A model generated the notes under the pieces. The model was not told the origin of the DNA, did no database searches, and saw only the letters and a program-made list of their open reading frames with translations. 64,000 nt of DNA from Spirochaetaceae bacterium (GTDB taxonomy: Bacteria > Spirochaetota > Spirochaetia > DSM-27196 > PXBQ01), in NCBI GenBank assembly GCA_007695285.1, contig REEC01000125.1:62001-126000 (forward strand), in the 5' to 3' direction. Position 1 is the stretch's first letter. Every line of letters begins with the position of its first letter. The position numbers were made by a program, and so were the translations under genes. Shown piece by piece: positions 14,433 through 23,622 of this stretch.

Positions 14433-16790
14433 ATGAGCGACTACCTTGATCCCGACAACGAAGAACTGATTAAGGATTTTTTTGTCGAAGCGGAAACGCA
14501 GGTAGAAGCGCTCGAAAGTAACATTCTCGTGCTCGAGAACAACCCAAATAACCCCGATGCCGTCGACGAGATTTTCCGTGCCGCGCACACGCTGAAAGGC
14601 GCTGCGGCAACGGTTCAGATGACCGAGCTGGCCGAGTTCACGCACGTCGTCGAGGATACCCTCGATGAGATCCGTTCAGGGCATGTTTCGGTTAATGAGA
14701 CTCTCGTCGACACCCTTCTCTCGGCGGTCGATGTTGTAAAAGAGATGCTCGACGCGCGTTCAAACGGAACGACGTATACCCACGACACGAGCGAGCTCAC
14801 CGAAGCCCTTAAGGTATTTGTTGCGGAGGCACAGAGCGGATCGCCGGGCGGCCGGACGGCCGACGCGTCGGACGCTCCTCAAGACGAACTACCGCAAGTG
14901 TACGGAGAGCTCGAGCAGCGTGAGACGCAAGCCGGCGATACGCCGGTCTACCGCGTAACCGTCGGGTTCGACGAGTCGAATCCGATGAACTCTGTCGGTG
15001 GAATTCAGGTCTATGCCGCGCTAAAACAGATCGGTCGGATTGTACGAACGCGACCCGAGTTCGACGCGCTGTACGAAGACAAGTTTTTTTCCCAGGTCGA
15101 GTATTACGTTGAGAGTTCGTCGACGGCGGAGGAAGTTGAACAAGCCGCTACGATTCCCGACGTCACCGACGCGGTCGATGTCCATTTTACGGGAGCGCCA
15201 CAACCCGTTGCTCAAACGGCGACCGAGAGCCCGAAATCGCGCTCGGATATCGAGCCCGAAGCCCGCGCATCACGGCGTGAGACCGCTTCCAATGGGGCCG
15301 CGCAACCGGCCGAGTCGGGCGAAGCCGACGAGATTCCTGATGCCGTGACGGCCGCTGCGGTCGACGACGTGCGCGCGCGCGACTTAAAAAGGTCCGGAGG
15401 CTCGGGGTCGATTCTTCGCGTCGAAAGCAGGAGAATCGATAATCTTCTCAACCTCGTGAGCGAAACGGTTATCAACAAGGCGAGCTTCAACCAGGTCTCG
15501 AACGGCTTTGCCGAGAACGACACGCTCCTGCAGTCGAGCGAAACCCGATTCCGAGAAACCCTGAAAGAGCTATTCAACTCGATGCCCGAGTTTCTTGAAA
15601 GTATTCAAAGAGGAGCCTCGATCAAGGCTGTCAAGAAGGAGATTATCGAACGTTTCGGGGACCTGCCCGGGGTTTTTGATGGTTTTTTTGCCGCGCACAA
15701 GACGACGGTCGCGCGTTTCAGGAATACCGCGCAGAATCTTGGTCGTATCGCGGGCGAGCTGCAAGAAGGAGTCATGCGTATCCGCATGGTTCCGATTTCG
15801 CAAATTTTTAACCGCTTCCCACGCCTCGTTCGTGATCTCTCGCGTAGTCTCAACAAAGACGTGAACCTTGTGATCGAAGGTGAGGATACCGAGCTTGACA
15901 AGTCGGTAATCGAAGACCTGCTCGATCCGTTGATTCACTGTGTCAGGAATTCCATCGATCACGGTATCGAATCGTCCGAACTGCGGAACGAGAACGGGAA
16001 ACCAAGCGAAGGGCTTCTCCGACTCAAGGCGTCGAGTGAAGGAAACATGATCATCATCGAGATTTCCGACGATGGTCGTGGCATCGACATCGATGCGGTC
16101 CGCGCAAAGGCGCATGAACGCGGAGTTATACACCCGTCAAAAACGCTTTCGGATATCGAAGCGTTCAATCTGATTTTTGATCCGGGTTTCTCGACCGCTG
16201 CGAAGATAACCAACGTTTCGGGGCGTGGCGTGGGGCTTGACGTCGTGAAACGCCAGATCGAGAAACTCAACGGTTCGGTGACGGTATGGTCTGAGAAAGG
16301 AATCGGAACGCGCTTCACAGTAAAAATTCCATTGACGCTCGCGATTATCCAGGGCCTTCTGGTACGTGTCGGTCGCGAGATCTACGCGATCCCGATTACG
16401 TCGGTGATCGAAAGCCACCGGATTAAGCCCGCCGAGGTGAAACGGATCGATAACTACGAGGTTTTCAACGTTCGCGACGACGTCGTTTCGATTCTTCGGC
16501 TCAACCGACTCTTCAAGATAGAGACGAATGAAAACCCCGAGTACCACTTCGTCGTCGTTGTCGGCACGGGTGAGAAAAAAATGGGGTTGATCGTCGACTC
16601 GCTTATCGGCGAAGAAGACGTTGTGATCAAACCTCTCAAAGACCACTACGTGGCAACACCCGGCATCGCTGGTGCGAACATCACCGGCGACGGTACGGTG
16701 TCGCTTATCATCGACGTCGCTCAGCTGCTCGAGCTTGGCTTGCGCAACGAGTTGGAAGAACGTCGCCGGCGTGAGACTATGGTTTCATAG
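14433..16790 (+). CDS. cheA: Chemotaxis histidine kinase CheA
   Basis: A 785-residue kinase. It has an HPt domain with AAHTLKGAAA (phospho-acceptor about His52) and a roughly 200-residue linker with a P2-like segment (about 165-260). Dimerisation/HATPase modules follow (ILRVESRRIDNLLNLVSE, HCVRNSIDHGIES N-box, ISDDGRGID G1, SGRGVGLDVVKRQ G2), with a C-terminal CheW-like domain (LLVRVGREIYAIPITSVIES). It phosphorylates CheY in response to chemoreceptors at the cell poles. It heads the operon with the CheW-CheR fusion, CheX and CheY. No Shine-Dalgarno is visible before the ATG. Confidence 0.97.
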   Translation: MSDYLDPDNEELIKDFFVEAETQVEALESNILVLENNPNNPDAVDEIFRAAHTLKGAAATVQMTELAEFTHVVEDTLDEIRSGHVSVNETLVDTLLSAVDVVKEMLDARSNGTTYTHDTSELTEALKVFVAEAQSGSPGGRTADASDAPQDELPQVYGELEQRETQAGDTPVYRVTVGFDESNPMNSVGGIQVYAALKQIGRIVRTRPEFDALYEDKFFSQVEYYVESSSTAEEVEQAATIPDVTDAVDVHFTGAPQPVAQTATESPKSRSDIEPEARASRRETASNGAAQPAESGEADEIPDAVTAAAVDDVRARDLKRSGGSGSILRVESRRIDNLLNLVSETVINKASFNQVSNGFAENDTLLQSSETRFRETLKELFNSMPEFLESIQRGASIKAVKKEIIERFGDLPGVFDGFFAAHKTTVARFRNTAQNLGRIAGELQEGVMRIRMVPISQIFNRFPRLVRDLSRSLNKDVNLVIEGEDTELDKSVIEDLLDPLIHCVRNSIDHGIESSELRNENGKPSEGLLRLKASSEGNMIIIEISDDGRGIDIDAVRAKAHERGVIHPSKTLSDIEAFNLIFDPGFSTAAKITNVSGRGVGLDVVKRQIEKLNGSVTVWSEKGIGTRFTVKIPLTLAIIQGLLVRVGREIYAIPITSVIESHRIKPAEVKRIDNYEVFNVRDDVVSILRLNRLFKIETNENPEYHFVVVVGTGEKKMGLIVDSLIGEEDVVIKPLKDHYVATPGIAGANITGDGTVSLIIDVAQLLELGLRNELEERRRRETMVS

Positions 16791-16799
16791 GGGTTGAGT

Positions 16800-18128
16800 G
16801 TGAGTACGGTTAACACGACAATCATGGGAAAAACACGCGAGTCTGCCGAGAAAGACGTCGAGCATATCGACTACAAGATGGTTACATTCTCGCTCGGCGG
16901 GAAAGACTTCGGAATCGACATCATGAAAATCGCGGAAATCGCAAAATTCGGCGGCTTCACGTACGTTCCGAACGTTCCATCGTACGTGAAAGGCGTGTAC
17001 AACCTTCGCGGCGACATTATCTCGATTATCGATCTTCGCGGCATGTTCCATCTTCCGGTCCCCGACACCGAGTCGGAACAAACGCACAGCGGTTTGATTG
17101 TTCGTGTCGGAGAGTCGATGATCGGAGTCGTCGTCGACTCAATCGATAAGGTGGTCGGCATTTCGTCGACAGACATTCAACCCCCGCATCCCATTTTCGG
17201 CGACATAAACATCAAGTACATAAGCGGAGTCGTCGAGCACGATTCCCGGCTCTATATCATCCTTGACGTCGACAAGGTGTTCAGCAAGGAGACGCCGCCG
17301 GAGCCAATCGCGACGCGAGAGAGAACAGAAACCGGCCCGCCGCCGGGCGACGTACCGGGCCCTGCACGCGGGCCAACAGATACGCGCGTTTCCGACACGG
17401 CCGTCGAACTTGGGTTCGCGCACGAGACGCTCGCGACGTTTCTCCGATTCTACGTCTCCGAGATGAACTCTGCATGGGTCGAGGAACGGTTTCGGGACTG
17501 GCGGACGAACCGCGTAGGTGAAGCGTCGCAGCTGAAAAACGCGGTCGAAGCCGAGAAATTTCTCGCACCGTTCTTCTCGCCGCACACGGGTGAGTTCTGG
17601 TCCGAGTCGTACGCGTCGGAATTCTCGTCGATAATCCCTGAGACGACCGGTGGAACCGTTACCGTGTGGAACCCCGGCTGCGGAAAAGGGTACGAGACGT
17701 ACTCGCTCGTGTGCCTCCTCCGCGAAAAGCTCCCAAACAAACAAATCAAAATCTGGGCTTGCGATATCGATCTCCTGAGTATCTCGACAGCGCCCAACCT
17801 CGTTTTCGCGAGCGCGGCGGCCCCCGATTATTTCGATCCGTACGTTCACGAAAGCAATAACGGTTGTAGTTTTGATGATACGGTCCGGGACGCGGTTCTT
17901 TTTGAGTACCACGATATTGTGAACGAACAGACGCTCCCGCCGCCGGACCTCATTGTAGCGCGCGATGTGTTGTCGTTTCTTGCGCCGACCGATCAGAAGC
18001 GCGTGCTCGCCGATTGGTTCGAGAAACTGAAACCCGGAGGAGTCGTTATTCCGGGCGCACACGAAAGACTCCCGTTCGACGAAGGATGGAAGAGACTCGA
18101 CGGTGAGATTTGTGCGTACACGAAGTAA
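16800..18128 (+). CDS. CheW fused to CheR-like methyltransferase domain
   Basis: About 442 residues. TTG 16794, GTG 16800 and ATG 16824 are possible starts; I take GTG 16800 because AGGGG lies six bases upstream. Residues about 25-165 form a CheW adaptor (MVTFSLGGKDFGIDIMKIAEI, VKGVYNLRGDIISIIDLR). A Pro-rich linker leads to a CheR-like domain (about 205-440) with SAM motif WNPGCGKGYETYSL, ACDIDLLS and a VARDVLSFL segment. In active CheR the latter reads CRNV, so Asn is replaced by Asp here, and the TxFFR motif is degenerate. The CheR part may bind SAM or receptors without methylating. I recall CheW-CheR-like fusions described in spirochaete F2 chemotaxis systems. Confidence 0.88.
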   Translation: MSTVNTTIMGKTRESAEKDVEHIDYKMVTFSLGGKDFGIDIMKIAEIAKFGGFTYVPNVPSYVKGVYNLRGDIISIIDLRGMFHLPVPDTESEQTHSGLIVRVGESMIGVVVDSIDKVVGISSTDIQPPHPIFGDINIKYISGVVEHDSRLYIILDVDKVFSKETPPEPIATRERTETGPPPGDVPGPARGPTDTRVSDTAVELGFAHETLATFLRFYVSEMNSAWVEERFRDWRTNRVGEASQLKNAVEAEKFLAPFFSPHTGEFWSESYASEFSSIIPETTGGTVTVWNPGCGKGYETYSLVCLLREKLPNKQIKIWACDIDLLSISTAPNLVFASAAAPDYFDPYVHESNNGCSFDDTVRDAVLFEYHDIVNEQTLPPPDLIVARDVLSFLAPTDQKRVLADWFEKLKPGGVVIPGAHERLPFDEGWKRLDGEICAYTK

Positions 18129-18173
18129 CGGCGTTCAGATCCCAAGATAAACTAGGTACAGGAGAAACACGGT

Positions 18174-18650
18174 ATGAGAGTTGAGTATATAAACCCGTTT
18201 GTCGAGGCAGCGTATAATATCCTCAAAGAAGTTCTCAACGTCGAGGTCAATCGCGGTGAGCTCTACCTCAAATCGACCTCGATGCCGGTTCTGGGGGTCG
18301 CGGCGATTATCGGTCTCGCGGGGGATGTCGAAGGCCGGGTTCTGATCGACATGGACAAACCGACCGCGATCAAAATCGCATCGGCGATGCTCGAGGGTAT
18401 GGACATGGAGCCTATTACCGAGCTCAACGATCTCGGTAAGGCGACCGTGACCGAACTTGCAAACATGATCACGGGGCAGGCGGTGACAAAACTCCATAAT
18501 CTCGGTTTCAAGTTTGACTTGACACCACCTGCGATTTTTACGGGCGATAACATGGAGGTTTCGAATGCCGACGTTGAAGCCTTGATCGTTCCGATGGAAG
18601 TCCCGCAGGGAAAAATCGAAATCAACGTCGCGGTGCGCGAGCGAACTTAG
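18174..18650 (+). CDS. cheX: CheY-P phosphatase CheX
   Basis: A 158-residue CheX protein, the usual family length. It shows the opening pattern RVEYINPFVEAAYNIL and the active-site helix ELNDLGKATVTELANMITG, where the E-x-x-N pair acts in CheY-P dephosphorylation. Spirochaetes use CheX rather than CheZ to quench CheY-P. A clear AGGAGAAACA ribosome site precedes the ATG. It sits between cheW-cheR and cheY in the spirochaete chemotaxis operon order. Confidence 0.95.
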   Translation: MRVEYINPFVEAAYNILKEVLNVEVNRGELYLKSTSMPVLGVAAIIGLAGDVEGRVLIDMDKPTAIKIASAMLEGMDMEPITELNDLGKATVTELANMITGQAVTKLHNLGFKFDLTPPAIFTGDNMEVSNADVEALIVPMEVPQGKIEINVAVRERT

Positions 18651-18666
18651 CGAAAAGGGGTAGGAT

Positions 18667-19101
18667 GTGCGGACAAAACAAGATTTCCCAAGCATAAACG
18701 AACGACAGGCGATCGGAGTAAACCCGGAGGGGCGACCGTATCGGGTACTGGTCGTCGACGACTCGATGTTTGTAACAAAGCAGATTAGCCAGATCCTGAC
18801 TTCGGAAGGCTTTGACGTTGTCGGCGTCGCGGGCAACGGTCTCGAAGGGCTCGAAAAATACAAAGAGCTTTTTCCGAACGTTGACTTGGTGACGATGGAC
18901 ATCACCATGCCGAAAATGGACGGTGTGAGCGCGCTCGAAAAAATAATCGAGTTCGACAAGAATGCGCGTGTCGTTATGATTAGCGCCCTCGGCAAACAGG
19001 ACCTTGTGAAAAAGTCGCTCTTGATCGGCGCGAAGAACTACATCGTTAAGCCTCTTGACCGGAAAAAAGTACTCGAAAGAGTTCTGTTGGCCTTGAAATA
19101 G
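18667..19101 (+). CDS. cheY: Chemotaxis response regulator CheY
   Basis: A 144-residue single-domain receiver. It starts with GTG; the ATG two bases earlier is in a frame that stops quickly. Key residues are the acidic pair in VLVVDDSM, phospho-acceptor Asp near residue 78 (VTMDITMPKMDG), Ser in MISALGKQ and Lys in YIVKPLD. A roughly 20-residue N-terminal extension (KQDFPSINERQ) precedes the receiver fold, longer than the usual CheY. CheY-P binds the flagellar switch. It is the last gene of the operon, and its 3' end contains the -35 of the following tRNA promoter. Confidence 0.96.
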   Translation: MRTKQDFPSINERQAIGVNPEGRPYRVLVVDDSMFVTKQISQILTSEGFDVVGVAGNGLEGLEKYKELFPNVDLVTMDITMPKMDGVSALEKIIEFDKNARVVMISALGKQDLVKKSLLIGAKNYIVKPLDRKKVLERVLLALK

Positions 19102-19121
19102 AAGCGGTTTTCGGCTACAGT
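19093..19121 (+). promoter_or_regulatory. tRNA-Val promoter
   Basis: TTGAAA, overlapping the cheY stop codon, and TACAGT with exactly 17 bp between. The expected start is about six bases before the mature tRNA. A 6-bp inverted repeat (TCGGCT/AGCCGA, 19111-19128) overlaps it and lacks a T-run. Confidence 0.65.
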
Positions 19122-19133
19122 GAGCCGAATCCA

Positions 19134-19207
19134 GGGCGGTTAGCTCAGTTGGTTAGAGCACGTGCTCGACACGCACGGGGTCGGTGGTTCGAATCCACTA
19201 TCGCCCA
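19134..19207 (+). tRNA. tRNA-Val (anticodon GAC)
   Basis: A complete cloverleaf can be folded. The acceptor is GGGCGGT with ATCGCCC, the D-arm GCTC/GAGC with an AGTTGGTTA loop, the anticodon stem CGTGC/GCACG, the T-arm GGTGG/CCACT with a TTCGAAT loop, and the discriminator is A. The CCA end is not encoded. The seven-base anticodon loop is TCGACAC, giving anticodon GAC for valine. Base 33 is C rather than the nearly universal U, which is unusual. Confidence 0.92.
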
Positions 19208-19311
19208 TTGTCAGAAACTTGGTTCGTTGTGAACGTGCATGGTGAATGTACGCGCGTCGGTTTGTCGTTGTATGCACGAGGCCGAAAGCAACGTGGGCCG
19301 AAGGGACAGTT

Positions 19312-19563
19312 TTGAATTCCCAGCCGCCGTACGACCGTCTATCCGACCTTGAGAAAAACTTCGAAAGAAAGAAAAAACACGGAACCCAGTTGTACTGGAT
19401 CAAGTATAACCGCAGTGCTGAGTACGCGTTCGATCTAGTCGACGCGCGCGAAGACGTCGAGTGGCTCATCGCAGAGCTGCGGCAACTCCGCTCCGAAAAC
19501 AGCCATCTGCGTGAGATGCTCGCCGTCCTACGCGACCAGCTTCATAACGATCTTCACCCGTAG
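19312..19563 (+). CDS. Small hypothetical protein with C-terminal coiled coil
   Basis: The ORF track opens at ATG 19246 with no ribosome site. TTG 19312 is preceded by AAGGG at good spacing and gives 83 residues starting LNSQPPYDRLSDLEKNFERKKK. The protein is charged, with a central YWIKYNRSAEYAFDL stretch and a Leu-heptad helix at the end (LIAELRQLRSENSHLREMLAVL) that should form a coiled coil. No signal peptide or known domain is visible. It lies between tRNA-Val and the convergent ilvN with only five bases after its stop. It may be a spirochaete-specific small protein; function unknown. Confidence 0.6.
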   Translation: MNSQPPYDRLSDLEKNFERKKKHGTQLYWIKYNRSAEYAFDLVDAREDVEWLIAELRQLRSENSHLREMLAVLRDQLHNDLHP

Positions 19564-19568
19564 ACCGT

Positions 19569-20081
19569 TTACGCGGTGATCTCTTCTCCACGCGCCATGA
19601 GAACCTTGCCGGTGCGCACGATCTCTTGAACACCGTACTTCTCAAGCACCTTGTTGACCGAGTCAAGCTGTTCAGACCGCCCGACGATCTGGAAGGTCAG
19701 GCTGATTTCGCTCACGTCGACGGTCGCGCACTCCATCGCGTGCGCGAGCTGAATCACTTCGGCGCGTTCGGACGGCTCACAATGGACCTTGATCAACGCG
19801 AGTTCGCGTTGGATGATGTCGTCGTCGGTACGGTCGGTCGCGTGAACGACGTCGACCAGTTTGTTGAGTTGCTTGAGGATTTGATCGAGGACGACTTCTT
19901 TTCCCGTCGCGCAGATGTTCATCGTGGAGTACCGCGGGTCGTTCGACGCCGAGACGACAAGACTGTCGATGTTGTAACCACGTCGGGCGAAAACGAGCGC
20001 GATCCGGATCAGAACGCCCGGTTTGTTGCACACGAAAAGACTGATTGTGTGTTTCTTTGGTTTTGATTCAGATGTCATCAC
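19569..20081 (-). CDS. ilvN: Acetolactate synthase small (regulatory) subunit
   Basis: A 170-residue protein with the IlvN/IlvH architecture. An N-terminal ACT domain ([30 protein letters not shown]) would bind valine for feedback inhibition, and the C-terminal domain holds VEIIQLA-like and [14 protein letters not shown] segments. It activates and regulates IlvB, the first committed enzyme of branched-chain amino-acid synthesis. The start overlaps the ilvB stop as ATGA, with GGGGAG just upstream, so the subunits are co-translated. Its presence marks this organism as able to make Val/Leu/Ile precursors, unlike host-restricted spirochaetes. Confidence 0.94.
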   Translation of the reverse strand: MMTSESKPKKHTISLFVCNKPGVLIRIALVFARRGYNIDSLVVSASNDPRYSTMNICATGKEVVLDQILKQLNKLVDVVHATDRTDDDIIQRELALIKVHCEPSERAEVIQLAHAMECATVDVSEISLTFQIVGRSEQLDSVNKVLEKYGVQEIVRTGKVLMARGEEITA

Positions 20082-21793
20082 GTACTCCCCACCGGCGCAG
20101 CCATTTTTTCCTTCGGTGCTTCAATAATCATCTCCGACATCGACGCGCCCGACGGGATCATCGGAAATACGTTGTCCTCTTTTTCAACTTCAACGTCGAG
20201 TAGGCACGGGCCGTCATTGTACTCGAGGGTCGCGGCGACGACACGTTTCACATCCGCGCTGCGTTTCACACGGAACGCCTTACACCCGTAGCTTTCGGCG
20301 AGTTTCACAAAATTCGGGTTTCCAATGAGGTCGACGCCCGACAACCGATTGTCGTAGAACAGACTCTGCCACTGCCGTACCATGCCCAAGTACGCGTTGT
20401 TAATGATCACGATCTTGAGCGGGAGTTTGTGGATCACCGCGGTCGCCAATTCACACAGCGTCATCTGGAAACCGCCGTCCCCGACGATTGCTATCACCGT
20501 TTCTTCGGGGTGGGCAAACTGTGCGCCGATCGCGGCGGGGAACCCGAAGCCCATAGACCCCGCTCCTCCGGATGAAATCCACTTGAAACGGTCATCGGTC
20601 AAGTAGAACTGCGCGGCCCACATCTGGTGCTGCCCGACGTCGGTCGTCACGAACGCTTTCCCGGTGGTCTGGCGGTAGTACTCGTCGATGACGTGCTGAG
20701 CGCGCAGTTTGCCGCTTTTCCGGAAGCGCAACGGGAATAATTTTTTCCACTTATCGATCTGCCGCAACCAGTCGGTCGTATCAATTTTCTCCACGACCGA
20801 GTTCAACTGCTCGAGGACCGTTCGTGCGTCACCGAGAATCGCAACGTCGACCTCGATAATCTTGTTGAACTCCGCGGGGTCGATATCAATGTGGATTTTT
20901 TTGGCGTTTACGCAAAACTTTGCCGGGTTTCCCGCTATTCGGTCGTCCCAGCGCGAACCGATCGAGATGATCAGATCGCACGCATCGACTGCCTTGTTCG
21001 CGTACGCCGTTCCGTGCATGCCGAGCATCCCGAGACTCAACGCGTGAGACTCAGGGAAACACCCTTTTCCGAGCAACGTGTTCGTGACCGGTATCTGTAA
21101 CTTCTCGGCGAGGTACTTCACGGCCCGCTCGGCGCCGGATATCACCGCGCCGTGTCCGACGAGCAGGACCGGTCGACGCGCCTCGGCAATCAGTTGCGCC
21201 GCACGATCGATCGCTTCGGGATCTCCTTCCTCGGGAATGTGATATCCCGGCAGTTGCAGCTCGTCGGAAAAATCCGCGTCTACGAGCGCGCTCGAAACGT
21301 CTTTCGGGACATCGACGAGCACAGGTCCCGGACGACCGGTCTGGCACAGGTGAAACGCTTCTCTCATGATGCGCGGCACATCCTTGGCGTCTTTGATCAA
21401 GAAGGAATGTTTCACTACTGGATACGAAATCCCCGAAACGTCGGCCTCCTGGAAAGCATCGAGCCCAAGATTACTCGTCAACTGCTGTCCGCAGATCACG
21501 ACCATCGGTACCGAATCCATTTGAGCGGTCAAGACACCGGTAATAGTATTGGTCGCGCCCGGCCCCGATGTGACGAGGACAACCGCAGGCTTGCCGGTCG
21601 CGCGCGCATAACCGTCCGCCATGTGGGCGGCGCCTTGTTCGTGTCGAGTAAGTATTAATTTGACCGACGAATCAACAAGCGCGTCAAAAATAGGGATCGC
21701 GGCTCCACCTGGGAGACCAAAGATGTACTCAACCCCTTCCTTCTGTATCACATCAACTATAATCTCTGCCCCAGTCTTTTTTTGTTTTGCCAT
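20078..21793 (-). CDS. ilvB: Acetolactate synthase large (catalytic) subunit
   Basis: A 571-residue TPP-dependent enzyme of normal family length. Seen are the catalytic-Glu region [47 protein letters not shown], and the C-terminal TPP/Mg motif [14 protein letters not shown] ending near [12 protein letters not shown]. It condenses two pyruvates, or pyruvate and 2-oxobutyrate. AAAGGAGGG lies ahead of the ATG, and a consensus promoter is immediately upstream with a leader of about 25 bases, so no attenuator is expected from that start site. Followed by ilvN. Confidence 0.96.
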   Translation of the reverse strand: MAKQKKTGAEIIVDVIQKEGVEYIFGLPGGAAIPIFDALVDSSVKLILTRHEQGAAHMADGYARATGKPAVVLVTSGPGATNTITGVLTAQMDSVPMVVICGQQLTSNLGLDAFQEADVSGISYPVVKHSFLIKDAKDVPRIMREAFHLCQTGRPGPVLVDVPKDVSSALVDADFSDELQLPGYHIPEEGDPEAIDRAAQLIAEARRPVLLVGHGAVISGAERAVKYLAEKLQIPVTNTLLGKGCFPESHALSLGMLGMHGTAYANKAVDACDLIISIGSRWDDRIAGNPAKFCVNAKKIHIDIDPAEFNKIIEVDVAILGDARTVLEQLNSVVEKIDTTDWLRQIDKWKKLFPLRFRKSGKLRAQHVIDEYYRQTTGKAFVTTDVGQHQMWAAQFYLTDDRFKWISSGGAGSMGFGFPAAIGAQFAHPEETVIAIVGDGGFQMTLCELATAVIHKLPLKIVIINNAYLGMVRQWQSLFYDNRLSGVDLIGNPNFVKLAESYGCKAFRVKRSADVKRVVAATLEYNDGPCLLDVEVEKEDNVFPMIPSGASMSEMIIEAPKEKMAAPVGST

Positions 21794-21823
21794 TCTGCGA
21801 TTCCCTCCTTTAGAGTGGTCGTA

Positions 21824-21852
21824 ATAATACGTAACTTCGGTATTTGTGTCAA
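21824..21852 (-). promoter_or_regulatory. ilvBN promoter
   Basis: On the minus strand, a perfect TTGACA and TATTAT separated by 17 bp, placing the start site about 25 bases before the ilvB ATG. Confidence 0.8.
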
Positions 21853-22146
21853 TAAAAAACGCGAAAAAGGCTGAAAGTTTCTCTCTGAAAAACTACATAG
21901 AATAATTTGATTCTAATTACGACTTATTTCCTGAACAGATAAAAATTTCCCGATTAAAAAGTAAAAAACCACCGCCACGAGCGCGGTCATTATCGATAAA
22001 GATACGTTCATGATAGAAAACAGCTTGTTCAGCTATGTAGGGGCAGTTTCGATCGCTGTGGATAGGTATTTTTGTGCTGACCTAAACCAACTCTCCGTAG
22101 TATATTGGTGGCGTCATCAGGAACCAAAAACTGGAGAACAAAGAAA
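21853..22146. other. AT-rich intergenic region between ilvB and crtI
   Basis: About 290 bases, clearly richer in A/T than the surroundings. On the minus strand it holds a 32-codon frame (22011 to 21913) encoding a hydrophobic peptide, MNVSLSIMTALVAVVFYFLIG then SVQEISRN. No ribosome site precedes it. Inside that frame, ACCGC/GCGGT followed by six T (21963-21987, minus) looks like a weak terminator. On the plus strand, CTGACC, 18 bp, TATATT (around 22077-22106) is a possible crtI promoter. No larger gene is seen. Confidence 0.4.
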
Positions 22147-23622
22147 ATGCAGGAAAAGCGACGTGCGTGTGTCATCGGCGGTGGATTCGGCGGGTTGACA
22201 ACCGCGGCCCTTCTGGCGCGATCCGGCTGGAAAGTGACATTGGTCGAAAAGAACGCCGAGCTTGGTGGTCGCGCGCGGGCGTGGCACGAAAAAGGCTTCG
22301 TGTTCGACATGGGCCCATCGTGGTATCTCATGCCGGAGGTGTTCGAGCAGTTCTTCGCGTACTTCGGCGAAAAACGTGAGAATTTTTACGCGCTGAACCG
22401 ATTGGACCCGTACTATCGGGTTTTTTGGGACGACGGATCGGTAGACATCACTCCGGATATCGAGAAAACGCGAGCGACTTTCGCGACGTTTGAGCCGAAC
22501 GGCGACGAAAAGCTCACGCGTTACATGGCGGGCGCGAAGTACAAGTACGACATCGCGATGAAGGAATTTCTGTACCGCGACTACAAAAACGTCTTTCAGT
22601 TCTTGAACAAAAGAATTCTGCTCGAAGGGACGAAGATGAACATTTTTTCGGGGCTCGACTCGTTCGTGCGTCGATACTTCACGAGTAACCGCGCGGCACA
22701 GATTCTCGAGTACGCGATGGTTTTCCTCGGGAGCAGTCCGAAAAACGCCCCCGCGTTGTACTCCATTATGTCACACGTCGATCTCGATCTTGGAGTGTTC
22801 TTCCCACAAGGCGGTATGACGTCGGTCGTCTCGGGGCTTTCTCGACTCGCCGAGTCACTCGGAGTCGAGATCAGAACATCAAGCCCGGTCACGCGTCTCG
22901 CGGTCACGGGTGGACGAGTAGACGCGGTCGAGACCGAGAACGACACGATTCCGTGCGACCTGGCCGTCGTGAACGCCGACTACGCGTTCGCCGAGTCGCG
23001 CCTCTTGCCTCCGGAGTATCGGACGTACTCGGAAAAGTACTGGAACAAGCGGACGTGGGCGCCGTCGATGTTCATACTGTACCTCGGGCTCTCGAAGAAA
23101 CTCGCGAAAACGGTCCACCACAATCTGTATTTTTCGACTCCATGGGACGATCATTTCGACACCATTTTCAAAAACCCGGCGTGGCCCGAAAACCCGTCGT
23201 ACTACGTAAGTTGCGCATCGTACGACGATTCCACGGTCGCGCCCGAAGGCCACGAGAACGTGTTCTTTTTGGTCCCCGTAGCGCCGGGGCTCGAGGACAC
23301 CGACGAGATTCGGGAGAAGTACGCGGAGAAAATCCTCGATCATTTTGAGAGGCTTACCGGAGAAACGATTCGAGATTCGATCATCATCCGCCGAATATAT
23401 TCGCACCGGGATTTTGCGGAGGATTACAACGCGTTCAAAGGGTCTGCGCTTGGGCTTGCGCATACTCTCAATCAAACTGCCGTGTTCCGGCCTGGGCACC
23501 GCAGCAAGCGGGTCGGTAATCTGTATTACTCAGGCCAGTACACGCATCCGGGCGTCGGGGTACCGATGACGTTTATCGCGTCACAGGTCGTGTCGAATTT
23601 GATCGATAAGGATCAGCGATGA
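22147..23622 (+). CDS. crtI: Phytoene desaturase CrtI
   Basis: About 491 residues starting MQEKRRACVIGGGFGG; GGAG lies ten bases before this ATG, so the 14 extra track residues are dropped. It has the N-terminal FAD-binding dinucleotide fold (VIGGGFGGLTTAALLARSGWKVTLVEKN, GGRARAW), the GPSWYLMPEVFE segment and the C-terminal bacterial-type desaturase signature (NLYYSGQYTHPGVGVPMTFIASQVV). It introduces double bonds into phytoene at the membrane. It is followed with a 4-base overlap by phytoene synthase. The number of desaturation steps cannot be inferred from sequence. Confidence 0.94.
   Translation: MQEKRRACVIGGGFGGLTTAALLARSGWKVTLVEKNAELGGRARAWHEKGFVFDMGPSWYLMPEVFEQFFAYFGEKRENFYALNRLDPYYRVFWDDGSVDITPDIEKTRATFATFEPNGDEKLTRYMAGAKYKYDIAMKEFLYRDYKNVFQFLNKRILLEGTKMNIFSGLDSFVRRYFTSNRAAQILEYAMVFLGSSPKNAPALYSIMSHVDLDLGVFFPQGGMTSVVSGLSRLAESLGVEIRTSSPVTRLAVTGGRVDAVETENDTIPCDLAVVNADYAFAESRLLPPEYRTYSEKYWNKRTWAPSMFILYLGLSKKLAKTVHHNLYFSTPWDDHFDTIFKNPAWPENPSYYVSCASYDDSTVAPEGHENVFFLVPVAPGLEDTDEIREKYAEKILDHFERLTGETIRDSIIIRRIYSHRDFAEDYNAFKGSALGLAHTLNQTAVFRPGHRSKRVGNLYYSGQYTHPGVGVPMTFIASQVVSNLIDKDQR

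Noticed and set aside
19111-19128. TCGGCT/AGCCGA hairpin as the cheY terminator
   Set aside because: No T-run and it overlaps the tRNA promoter -10; terminator function is unlikely.
21963-21987. Hairpin plus T-run on the minus strand as an ilvBN attenuator, with the hydrophobic mini-ORF as leader peptide
   Set aside because: The consensus ilvB promoter lies downstream of it, so the main ilvB mRNA would not contain it.
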